From: Tetradesmus obliquus
Taxonomy: Eukaryota > Chlorophyta > Chlorophyceae > Sphaeropleales > Scenedesmaceae
NCBI GenBank assembly: GCA_030272155.1
Contig: CP126194.1
Location: 5,819,501-5,883,500 of the forward strand
Reading direction: 5' to 3'
DNA length: 64,000 nucleotides
Under the pieces are notes generated by a model. The model made no database searches, was not told where the DNA came from, and worked only from the letters and a program-made list of their open reading frames with translations. Positions 1 to 10,296 of this stretch are shown in pieces (the first letter of the stretch is position 1; every line of letters begins with the position of its first letter). Position numbers and translations under genes: made by a program.

Positions 1-42
1 TTATCTCGTCGTGTCAACGTACAGCAACGACCAGGAACAGCC

Positions 43-458
43 ATGGTTCGCTTGTCAATGTTGGCCGCGGCACTGTGCGTGCTGCTCGTGGGTGCTGCTT
101 CAGCTGCAGCCCAGGACAGCACGCCACAGCATTTTAAGCCGCCAGGTGGCTCGCACAGGTGCCGCACTGGCACCAAGGAGAGGCCGGTGCACAGGTTGAC
201 CCTTGACAAAGGCAGGACGTTCTGCCTGCAGCTGCCGCGCCTCCTGAAGAACCCGGAAAAGGTGATCAAGATTGACACCGCAAACGACGATCTGCACGAG
301 CGCGCTGACATCGCCTGCACTCCCCATGTGTCAGTCAGCACAGATCACCAGCAGTACTGACACAGCAGCACTACTGCTTAGTTACACCTGAAGTGACTGC
401 AGCAATGCAGGTGCATGATCTCCATCAAGTGTTTCCCAGTGCTTCTAGTGCTCCTGCT

Positions 459-489
<31 letters not shown>

Positions 490-740
490 ATACCCCTCAG
501 GCTGTCGCTGGTACAGCCAGCTTTGCGCGTACCTACAACGACACCTGCGGCATGTTTGCCATCACCCTGCACAAGAGCATCCCAGCAGGCGCAGGGCCAG
601 TGCCCCACCTGCACCTGGCCGGTGAGTGGCACACGAAATGCTTACAATACAATACAGCGCATGGAGCTCAGGCTTTGCCAAGAAACCAGCATGTTGACAC
701 AGCCGACTTGCAGCATCCAGGTCCAACAAATCCAATAGAC

Positions 741-794
<54 letters not shown>

Positions 795-2804
795 ACCCAC
801 CTGAAAGCTTATGCCGATTAACGGCGTTGCCTACTGCCGCGCCGGCAGCAACACCCAAGTGCTGACGACTCGCTCCCCTCCAAATGCTGCTGCTGCTGCT
901 GCTGCTGCTGCTGGCACTCCCATGCCCTGTTTTTCAACAGACACGGAGTTCTTCATGCCTACCACCCCTGGCGACACCGTGCGCATGTTTGCACAGGCTG
1001 ATGACACCCCGCTCAAGACATACCCTGCGGGCCAGATGCCTGCCTTCAACGTGCCTCCTGTGGCAAAAGTGGGCCACCTGGATGTGCCATACGGCCGCAT
1101 CGCGTACTCCCCGCCAGGCATCCCACACTCCTGGAAGGCGTGAGTGCCAGCGGCAGCAGCAGCAGCAGCAGCAGCAGCAGCGGCAGCGGCAGCGGCAAGC
1201 TTGACCACAAGTTCTCACATGCATGTAAGACTATTGATAGCAGCTGGAACATGATCAATCTGACATGCTGCACGCTGCATTCACAGTCGCATGGTGATAG
1301 CTTCAGCAGGGTGCTGCCTCAAGACTCGCACCATGTCCCCAGCACACCAACAAGTAGCAACACGCATTGCTGCTGCATGGTGTCTTTGCGCCACACATGT
1401 CCTGCGTGCATGTGAGGTACTGCAAACAACATCACGACAGGACTGCAGTGGCAGCAGCAACTTGACCTAGTCAGCACACTGTACAATCCACTGCTCCCTA
1501 AACGGGTGATTGACAAATACCATGTCTGCCCTGCCCGCCGCCTGGATATTGCCTGCTGTCTGGCTGCTGGACGCTCCCCCTGCAGTGCCACCAACATGTG
1601 AGTGCAGGAGGCCCAGCATCGGCAAGGATGCGTTTCACCAAATCCTGGCTGGCATGCACGCGAAGGCAGCAAATGTTACCAGTGTGTGTATTTGTATGTG
1701 TTTGTGTGTTGCCATGTGGCGTGTCTGTTGTGCCGCCGCCGTCGCAACAGCAGCAGCAGTAGCAGTAGCATGCCCCAACAGCACAACAAACACTGCGTCA
1801 TGTGTTTAGTCTTCTCTGCTGAACCCAGCCTGTTTGTCTGTTTACACGTGTACACTGTGTTTACACGTGTACACTGTGTTTACACGTGTACACTGTGTAC
1901 ACTGTGTTTACACGTGTACACTGTGTACACTGTGTTTACACGTGTACACTGTGTTTACACGTGTACACTGTGTACACTGTGTTTACACGTGTACACTGTG
2001 TTTACACGTGTACACTGTGTTTACACGTGTACACTGTGTTTACACGTGTACACTGTGTTTACACGTGTACACTGTGTTTACACGTGTACACTGTGTTTAC
2101 ACGTGTACACTGTGTTTACACGTGTACACTGCGTTTACACGTGTACACTGCTGCTGCCGCTTGCAGGACCAACTTCATGGCGCTGTGGCTGAACGGCTTT
2201 GTGATGATCCCCAGCGTGAACGTGCCAGCAATGGGCTCCGACTACCTGCAGGTGAGACAGGCACACCTAAGCACGGCGTTTAGGCTCATCACTACAGCCC
2301 ATGCTTGGTCTTGGTTGCCGCAGGGGCAAGGCCTACCTGCCGGTGGGACTGGTGGCACATCTGCAAGGCTTGCGGGCTTGAGATGTGACTGTGATGCCGC
2401 AGCAGAATGCAGTTGACGGGCAGTGCTCTTGCACGTAACCTGATGCTGCACGCCTTTGTTGCTGCTGTGTTACTAACACAGCATAGTATGCCTCTCCGGT
2501 GCCTGTCTCGTCGACGCAGCAGGTGCTGTCCACACCCCTGCTTGCCGTGACAAGCTGATGACATGCGCATACCCACACCCAGCATCCACTTTTGCCAACA
2601 ACTGTGTGGCTGCAGGTGCTGTACGAGACGTCTGCCTGGGGCTCCCCAACAGACATCACAAGCGCCATGTTCAACGGCCCGCAGTTTGTGACAGACGCGC
2701 TGTCGCGCCGCGCCGGGCTGCCGCCCACGCCGTTTGGTGAGCTGGTGCGGCTGCAGAAGGCAATCGACGCCGGCGACAAGTGCTGCGGCGATCTGTGCGC
2801 ATAA
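43..2804 (+). CDS. Secreted cupin-domain protein (5 exons)
   Basis: Proposed exons are 43-327, 501-621, 941-1139, 2167-2251 and 2616-2804, all GT-AG with matching phases, giving 292 residues. The N-terminus (MVRLSMLAAALCVLLVGAAS) is a typical signal peptide, so the product probably enters the secretory pathway. Exon 2 ends with PVPHLHLAG, a His-x-His pair as in the first metal-binding motif of cupins. Exon 3 has YSPPGIPHSW, which fits the second cupin motif with its single His. Exon 5 ends in a Cys-rich tail (DKCCGDLCA). Enzymatic role and substrate are unknown; quercetinase-like or storage/germin-like cupins are possible relatives. The weakest boundary is the exon 1 donor (CAT|GTGTCA; six bases later is also in phase). 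Introns 2 and 3 carry CAG/CTG tracts, and intron 3 carries a 19-bp minisatellite reaching almost to its acceptor. The last coding bases are partly copied just downstream (2836-2870). Confidence 0.72.
1841..2149. repeat. 19-bp intronic minisatellite
   Basis: Fifteen units of TTTACACGTGTACACTGTG, some with an extra TACACTGTG sub-unit. Each unit holds two overlapping palindromes, ACACGTGT (with a CACGTG core) and GTGTACAC. The array fills the 3' part of intron 3 of the cupin gene and ends about 17 bases before the acceptor AG at 2165-2166. Long open frames across it (VYTVFTRVHC-type peptides) are products of the repeat, not genes. Confidence 0.95.
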
Positions 2805-2870
2805 ATACTGCACCAGTTGCTGCAGAAGATAACCACCGCTGGCGACAAGTGCTGCGGCGACCTGTGCGAT
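2772..2870 (+). repeat. Duplicated 3' end of the cupin gene
   Basis: The final codons at 2772-2799 (GCGACAAGTGCTGCGGCGAT and what follows) recur at 2841-2868 with one substitution, just after the stop codon. This is a short tandem duplication of the gene's coding tail into its 3' untranslated region. Confidence 0.85.
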
Positions 2871-4255
2871 CTATGAACGAGTGTCAAGCATTTCAGGGAG
2901 AAGTGATGATGTTTTCTATGAAGGCTTTACAGCAGAGGGCTGTTGCAACTCCAGGAGCTGCAACTAGGTGTCCTTAATTTATCCGTGTATACGGAGCTTT
3001 GAAGAAGGTTGAACTCAGCATATGCACTGCACAGTGGATGACCCACTGCTAGTACCTCATGATACCAGCAGTGCTGCTGGTGTCATGTTGAACGAGGTCT
3101 TTGGTATTTCAAAATGATGCTTGCAAACATCCAGAGTTATCAACCCAGCTCCCCTTGTATCTCTTTGTAAGCAGGTGCGCCAGGAGCGTCGTATTTCTTT
3201 GCGCATGACAAATGGTGATCATATGCCAGTGAATTCATGCCCGCTGCATTGTGGCTCATCAAAGGAATAGGCGTTGTGATCTGGCGGAGTATATTTGCAT
3301 TGGGGGCTCCTGCACCGAACAGTCAGGGCTGGACGTTGTTGCTGTGGCTTGTCGAAGTGCTGACAGAGCAACATGATGCTGGCGGTCCAGGATTGCAGAT
3401 GTGCCACAGTGGCCGTTACTAGCAGTAGTAAAAGTAAGCAGTTACTTTTCCAGTTTGTGCAATGACTTGCGAAGGCAACATGGGCTGCAGAGCCACTTGG
3501 GGACCTTTCCGGTAGTGATACGATACAGCATGTATCCTGCTACCTCTGAGATGTATCAAATGCAGAAGTGCATCTTCCTTGTATTGGAAGCTGGCGATGA
3601 GCATTGCATCATGCAATTTGCATTTGTCTGACATGTTGGTAACAGACCTGCCACAGGTACTACCTGGGACAGGTACCAAGTGCGGTAACAGCACTTGCCG
3701 CAAGCAGCGGCTGCTGCAATGCAGTAAAATGACGAATTCTAGACAAAGCCAGGATGCCGAAGCACGCTGGTCATGCACAGCTGCGCACCTTCAAGCAATG
3801 CTGAGCCAGAAGACCCCCGCCAAAGTCTCCTGGCACTCCGATGTTATGCTGCATGATCCTTCAATGAAATGTCTTACTGCAACTCATAATACTCCGAGTG
3901 GTGGGCTGCTCATGTAGGCACGGCTGCCCGGCACCATAGCATCATGCAGTGTTGCAGAACTGTTGGCAGCTGTGGTGTTGACGGGGTGACTGCAGCACTG
4001 TGCAACATATTGTCGCACGTTAAGTGCGGTGGTAAATGGAGCTTGGTTGCAGCCCGAAGTGCACCAGCGTGAACCCCAGCTCAGCGGACGCCGTAGCGCC
4101 ACCCTCTGATCGTTCAAGCTGGCAGTTCTCTCATGCCAGGGGTGTTGTCAAAGCACGCAAGCAAGCATACCTGGAAGCTGAAATATTTGACAGTTATGGT
4201 TGCACTCTCTGGCGAAGAAAGGTGAAGCTTCTTAAGTTCAACGCCGGTGCAGGTG
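2871..4255. other. Gene-free stretch
   Basis: Open frames here are short, overlap one another on both strands and show no recognisable motif or signal peptide. I see no gene, RNA or repeat family that I can support. Confidence 0.5.
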
Positions 4256-4475
4256 TACCCGGACGAATAGAATGAGGACGAGGACTGTGGCCTTCCGGCC
4301 AGGGTTATTTTTCGCGTTAAACCTGCTCGTCTCCCTCAAAAAGCGCTGGATGCAGCAAAGCTATGCAAGCGCTCGTGTCGTCAAGATGCTCCAGCGTAAT
4401 AATCCAGTTTTACCCGGACGAATAGAATGAGGACGGAGACTGTGGCCTTCCGGCCAGCGTTATCTTTCGTGTTAC
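4256..4475. repeat. Direct repeat pair, ~63 bp, unknown element
   Basis: A block containing ACCCGGACGAATAGAATGAG followed by a GTGGCCTTCCGGCCAG palindrome occurs at 4257-4320 and again at 4411-4473, about 153 bp apart with a few substitutions. GGCCTTCCGGCC inside the block can form a short hairpin. The pair lies directly upstream of the larger tandem repeat at 4555-5460, and both could belong to one element. Confidence 0.8.
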
Positions 4476-4554
4476 ACCGGCTCTTCCGACTCGAACCGCT
4501 CTGAAGTCATTGAAGCTGTGACGGCAAGCGAGGGTTCATTGCAATGTGAGATGT

Positions 4555-5460
4555 GGTCTCCCTTTATAGCTGAAGTTTGAGCGCGCGAGGCGCAGGCATT
4601 GGAGAGCGTCGTGGAGCAGTAACAGTCTATGTACACGTCGAATCAGGCCAAACATGCTGCCTCGTAAACTATTCAGTAACGTGCTTCAGCAAACGTGCAA
4701 ATTACGACGTCCAGTTCTGCCTCTTCGCCAGGGTCAACGGCTTCTGGTGTTTTGGGTTGTGGGTTTTGACTTTGCCAGACTTGACAGGCAGGTGTTTCCC
4801 CATAGCACGTCACGAAAAGATACTTCTTAACGTAATCAAAGGTTATGAAGTGCCTCGTTGGGGCTGGGAGGGGTGGGTGGGTGGCCGGATGGCTTCATAC
4901 CAGGCAACAACTGTGTGTACACATGTGTACAGTAGCTCAGCAAGTACTTGCGCCCATGCGTGCACGCGAAATGGCGCGTGCCTCGCACAAAAGCAAAGAA
5001 ACGATCGTCCGTGATACGGAGTCGAGACTCCCTGGTTTTGTAATAAAACTGAGCGCGCGGGGCCCTGGCATTGCAGACCGTCGACGAATCGTAACAGTCG
5101 CTGGATACGTCGAAGCAGGCCAAACATTCTGCCCTGAAATTGTCAAACAGAGGTGTTTATACAATAGCGATATATATGACCCCTGGTTCTGCTTCTTCGT
5201 CACGTTCAAAGGTCGCTGGTGTGTGTATGCGTGGGTTTTGACTTTGCCAGAGGTTGCGCGCTGGTGTTACCCTGCAGGAAGTCAGAAAAAAGTAAAGCTT
5301 ATTGTTAGCAAAATAAGTAGTGCGCCTCGAAAAAGGTGGGAGGGGTGGGTAATGGTCGGAGGGCTTCATCTGCCATCCCAGGCAACTGTAGCCATGTCAA
5401 GCCATGCCGTCGCACACAAACAAGGAAACGATCGTCCGGGATACGGAGTCACCGACTCCC
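4555..5460. repeat. Two diverged tandem units of ~430-470 bp
   Basis: Unit 1 (~4555-5026) and unit 2 (~5027-5455) align along their length. Both start with TGAGCGCGCG near the left end, share a block around AGGCCAAACAT, a GTGGGTTTTGACTTTGCCAGA block and GGGAGGGGTGGGT, and end in AAACGATCGTCCG followed by GATACGGAGTC. Both read open for long stretches on the plus strand with related peptides (for example WVLTLPDL against WVLTLPEV), but no known protein family is evident. It is either a satellite-like repeat or a degenerate element; the DNA is less rich in triplet repeats than the surroundings. Confidence 0.75.
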
Positions 5461-6717
5461 CAATTTCTGACCATGCCCACCCATCATTCAAACGTCAGCA
5501 GGTTGGCCAACCGTTCACCTTCGTGACGGTTGGGTGCTGGTGCCACATGCTCACGCCGCAATCAAACGCACCGGCAAATTTTAATGTCTCATTCGCGACC
5601 CTCTTTAGACGTGAGTGATCGCTGGGCGTTATCCCTTGCTCGCACGAACGCAGTCTACAGAGCCGCTTTGTGGCACAGACAAGAGTCCCTGCACAGCAAA
5701 TGCGCGAGCGTAATGTTTTCAAAACATTTTCACCTTGCCTGCGTTTGCTGCGAGGTCACACCAACGTCGACAGCCTAAACCTTGCAGCTCAGTTGACGTA
5801 GGCCTGGCTTCTGCCTTCTTCGCCGTACTAATCCCGAACACAAACATCAAGTAAATATATCAATAGTTCCACCTGTGAGCTGTGGATAACCACAACCTAG
5901 TCACCCTAGCCCTAGCAACTGTGTCTAGCTCGCGAGACATGCAGAGCTAGGGCCATCCGTCAACAGGCAAGCCTTGCTCAGGATACAGTTGTGTCCAAAC
6001 AAAAACATGAGCTGCAGGTGAGCAGCGGTATTCGGCAGCAGCAACACAGCAGCGGTCAAGGCAGGAGTGACGCAGGTGCTTACTTGGACTGATCAACAGC
6101 GCAGCTGCAAGGCATGCGTTCGCACGCATGGATTGTTATCATATGTCAAACTGAATGGACGATGTTGCGACCGCAGCAGGCTCCAGCCTGCGATCTTGCA
6201 TGAGCCTGGTTAGCTGCTTGTTTGGGTCAGGACACTGTTCATACCTACTTGATCATGCAGGTGCCTGAAGATAGTGCCATGGATTGCCATAGCATGCACG
6301 TTGCTGCTGGCAGTCACCATTCCAGTATGGTGAGCCGCCAGCAACGAGACGCTCAGCAGGAGGGGAGCATGCACACATAGCCATGGATGCCTGGGTGGCA
6401 GCTGCAGCTGCCTTTCTTGTCTGTCAGTCCCGGGAACATCATATTGGCATGCTCAGCAGGCTGATGTTTGCATAATTGTTATCAGCAGCTGCGACGACAG
6501 CAGCTGCAGAAGTAGCGGCAATCTGCGGTCACACCAGAGCAGGTGTTGCTGCAGGACAGCGAGCTGCCCTGCAGGACTGCGCCTGTGCCGGGCTTCGCAC
6601 CTCTACACCACCAGCAGCTCAAGCACTGGCACAGCTACCCTCAATGATTCTCCTTGCTTGCACTTGCCGTTCACTGCACATACACTACTCAGCATACACT
6701 ACACTTTACACACACAG
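5461..6717. other. Intergenic DNA and unresolved 5' part of the next gene
   Basis: No clear gene. A perfect palindrome GGTTGGCCAACC lies at 5501-5512. The membrane-protein gene that follows must have its start codon and at least one 5' exon somewhere in about 6.1-6.7 kb, but I could not fix them from sequence alone. Confidence 0.45.
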
Positions 6718-9700
6718 GTTCACATACTCCTCCACAGCAGCAGACAGCACGCAGCAGGTGCTGCGCAGCGCCAATGCACAAGTGCCAGACCTCAGCAGCA
6801 TGCTGGACCAGGCCAGCAGCAGCGCACTGCTCACCCTTCACACAGTGCGGATCGTCGCGCTGGTGCTGCTGGCTGCTGGGCTGGGCCTGGTGTGCCTGGT
6901 GGCTGGGCTGCACACACACCACAAGTACAGGCAGCTGCATGATAGAGTGGATGCAGGTGAGACCTAAACCTTAAAATGTGTTTTCAGCCCAGGCTGAACC
7001 CGCACCAGTACACTGCAAGCTTTCAACTCAGCCAGCACAGAATGTGTTTGGTTGTAACACAGCGCATGGAATCACGGTGGCATGCACATGCTGGTTTTAC
7101 GGGCACCCAAGCTTGCAATCAGCAAGCTGCTGTGCATGTGCCGCACCAGCTCACCCTTGCCTGTTGCATTTGCATGCACGTTTGCGCTGCCTATCCCCGC
7201 AGGCGGTGCGTGCCGGCTGCGCAGCTTTGTGAGCTTCAGCGCTGCCGGCAGCAGCCTGCTGTGGCTAGGCATGCTGCTGGTGGTGCTGCTGCTGGCGCTG
7301 TGCACCTCGTGGCTCCTGGTGGCCTGGGGAGCAGATGCAGTGCTGGGACGCATCTCGCAGTGAGTGCGCTGAGCATGTGCAACTTCCCAGTGGCTTGCAT
7401 TTAGTACTAGCTATTGGGGTGAGAGAGAACTGCTTGTCACACAGCCGTTGCAGATGCAGTGCTGGGACGCATCTCGCAGTGAGTGCGCAGAGCTTGTGCG
7501 ACTGCACCAAGGCTTTGCAAGTTGCTGGGTGACATATAACTGCTTTTCACGCAGCCATTGCAGCCACGTTTCTCCTGACGTTGAGCTACCCGGTGCTGCT
7601 CTTTCTCAGCTGGCTTGTGCTGAGAGATCCTGCGCCTGTACTACACACAGCCACAGCCCAACATAAATGCTGCCTGGATCAAACTCTTTTGTGCTTGCCC
7701 TGTCTTCTGATCTGTGCTGCCAGGGACTCAGCCACGTGCATCAACACCTTCATGTGCCTGAGCTGCCACATGTCAAGCCCACCTTGCAACTGAACTCTGT
7801 ATGTTGTGGCTGCCCTCTGCTTATGCCTGCCAGGGTGTCCAGCACTGCTGAGGGTGCAGTGCGGCGCGCTGCTGACTCAGCCAGTGGCCACGTGGCAAGC
7901 CCACTTTACTCAAAGGTCCTGTTTCTGGCTGCCCTCTGCTTCCTGACAGGGTGTCCAGTACTGCTGAGGGTGCAGTGCGCCGCGCTGCTGACTCAGCCAG
8001 CGGCCACATTGCAAGGCCACTTCACTCAAAGGTCCTGTTTCTGGCTGCCCTGTGCTTCTGCCTGCCAGGGTGTCCAGCACTGCAGAGGGCGCAGTGCGTT
8101 GCGCTGCTGACTCAGCCAGTGGCCACATTGCAAGCCCATGGGTGGCCACCTTGCAACTGAGGTCTGTATTCTCTGGCTGCCCTCTGTTCTGCCTGCAGGG
8201 TGTCCAGCACTGCAGAGGGTGCAGTGCGTCGCGCTGCTGACTCAGCCAGTGGCCACATTGCAAGCCCATGGGTGGCCACCTTGCAACTGAGGTCTGTATT
8301 CTCTGGCTGCCCTCTGTTCTGCCTGCAGGGTGTCCAGCACTGCAGAGGGTGCAGTGCGTCGCGCTGCTGACTCAGCCAGCGGCCACATTGCAAGGCCACT
8401 TCACTCAAAGGTCCTGTTTCTGGCTGCCCTGTGCTTCTGCCTGCCAGGGTGTCCAGCACTGCAGAGGGCGCAGTGCGTTGCGCTGCTGACTCAGCCAGTG
8501 GCCACATTGCAAGCCCATGGGTGGCCACCTTGCAACTGAGGTCTGTATTCTCTGGCTGCCCTCTGTTCTGCCTGCAGGGTGTCCAGCACTGCAGAGGGTG
8601 CAGTGCGTCGCGCTGCTGACTCAGCCAGTGGCCACATTGCAAGCCCATGGGTGGCCACCTTGCAACTGAGGTCTGTATTCTCTGGCTGCCCTCTGTTCTG
8701 CCTGCAGGGTGTCCAGCACTGCAGAGGGTGCAGTGCGTCGCGCTGCTGACTCAGCCAGTGGCCTGGTGCTGACCCTGAAGCAGGCGCAGCTGGATGTGAT
8801 GGACTCTGCCCCCAAGGATGTGCGGGCCACGCAGTGGTTCAAGGACTTCCGGCAGAGCGTGGATGACCTGGAGTCTACTGGTGAGCTGGCATGTGATTGT
8901 ACTGTGGCAGGTGGTGGCTGGCATGTGGCTTGTTACAAGTTAAAAGTCCTATGCATCAAAACAGGCAAGCCTGCTTGAGCCTATGCTCTTCCATGCGGAA
9001 GTTAGAGAAGAGCAAGGACAGGCCTGGGCCTGAAAGCTCTATCATAATGCATGTGGCTTATACGATCGTGGGACGGCTGGGCCCGTTCTGCAGCAGCAGG
9101 GTCACGCAGCGCTGTGGGCTGCATGACACACTTTGAGACATGGCATTCACCAGTAGGTCATTCCAGCGCCTGGCTGCTTGCTGTGTTGCCTGGATGCTGT
9201 TGCTCGTGTCAGCCAGTCGCAGCTTCAGTATCTCACCTTGCCGTTGCTGACCCTGTCTGCTTGCTTACCTGTTTGTTTTTCTGGCTTGCTCCTGTGCAGT
9301 GCTGGCTGGCAGCGGCTCGACCAACAACACCTGCAAGCCCGGCTGTGTGTCGCTGGACTTGCTGGCTGGGCTCGCTGGGCTGCAGGACAACTGCATCTGC
9401 CTGACCAACACGCTGACAGACCTACAGCAGGGGCTGGGCATAACACGACAGGTGTGCGCTGGTGCGGTGTGACATGTTGGTGTTGCTTGTTGATGCTCTT
9501 GGGTCATAGGTGTGCCTCAGCAAACAGACAGTGGGCTGCACTCAAGCTGTTGTCGGTGGGTATGATCAGGCTGGATTGCGGTTGCGGCTGCAGTTCGTCT
9601 ACACTTGTCGCGTGAGAGCCATGCAACTCCTAAACCTTCACAGCTCGCTGCATTGCCCTCATGCCAGCATTGCTCAAACAACTGTCATCAGGGCATGTGT

Positions 9701-10296
9701 TATGGACTGCATGGCAACTTCCTGACGCTAACCACGCCTACGCTGATGCCCTTGCTGCTGCCCTTGTCATGTTGTCACGTTGTATGTTATAACAGGCCCT
9801 GGTGCCTGTGCTGGTGGGCCTGCTGCTGTCCTACCTGGCAGTCTCCTGGCTGCTGCTGTACGCCGCCACAAGCTACGTTGTTGCAAAGCGACACCTGCAA
9901 GACACCAGGCTTTCCGCCAGCGGCATTTGCCCCTACAAACACTGCAGCAGCGTTGACCCACGCTTCTCAGACGCTGCAATTGACATCCACAGCAGCGGAA
10001 GCACTGATCCCAAGCTCGTTGCAGCAGCAGGAGCAGGGCTAGGCCCTCGCAACAGTCTGGGAGGTGTTTCTGCTGCAGGGTCAACACGCATTCCTGCAAG
10101 CTATCCTGGCACAGGTGGCGTGCGGCTGCAGGAAAACTTCAGTCAAAGCAGCGATGTTGAGCTGTTTACGCCACACAGCCGCACGCAGCTCTTTGGGCTG
10201 GGCCGGTCAGGCTCAAGCAGTGCTGCGTCAAACAGCAATGCGGCGCGCAGCAATGCAGACACCAGTGGCGACATTGCGCAGTACTACCGCGCGTGA
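6718..10296 (+). CDS. Multi-pass membrane protein, tweety / plant plasma-membrane-fusion-like (5' end unresolved)
   Basis: Phase-consistent exons are 6718-6956, 7203-7359, 8708-8880, 9300-9451 and 9796-10296 (stop TGA). An earlier exon with the start codon is missing from this model. Hydrophobic helices are visible in exon 1 of the model (RIVALVLLAAGLGLVCLVAG), in the next (LLWLGMLLVVLLLALC) and in the last exon (ALVPVLVGLLLSYLAV). A Cys-rich loop lies between them (NNTCKPGC, DNCICL). The C-terminal tail of about 130 residues is Ser/Ala-rich and probably cytosolic. Helix spacing with one cysteine-bearing extracellular loop recalls tweety-homologue and plant plasma-membrane-fusion proteins, but that assignment is an inference. 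The intron before 8708 contains seven further copies of the acceptor and exon start, and the donor after 7359 has a second copy near 7479. Confidence 0.55.
7326..7495 (+). repeat. Duplicated exon end plus splice donor
   Basis: The segment from GCAGATGCAGTGCTGGGACG through CATCTCGCAGTGAGTGCGC occurs at 7330-7369, where it ends the real exon, and again at 7450-7489 inside the intron with its own GTGAGT donor. The two copies are about 120 bp apart. Confidence 0.9.
7795..8762 (+). repeat. Eight-copy array of acceptor plus exon segment
   Basis: Units begin their exon-like part at 7835, 7951, 8070, 8200, 8330, 8449, 8579 and 8709 (each GTGTCCAG at that base, preceded by an AG and one G). Spacings are 116, 119, 130, 130, 119, 130, 130. 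Copies 3-5 and 6-8 therefore form a 379-bp higher-order duplication with almost no differences, so the last amplification is recent. Only the eighth copy runs on into the exon body (8709-8880). In each copy the same frame stays open through the exon-derived part (TAEGAVR..ADSASG). Confidence 0.95.

Noticed and set aside
1834-2416. Three overlapping plus-strand frames of 149-196 codons rich in VYTVFTRVHC
   Set aside because: They are translations of the 19-bp minisatellite in different frames and lie inside a well-supported intron.
7541-7666. Hydrophobic exon candidate reading LSYPVLLFLSWLVLRDPA in the membrane-protein intron
   Set aside because: Its acceptors give a phase that does not match the preceding donor, while 7359 joins 8708 in frame directly; it may still be a real alternative exon.
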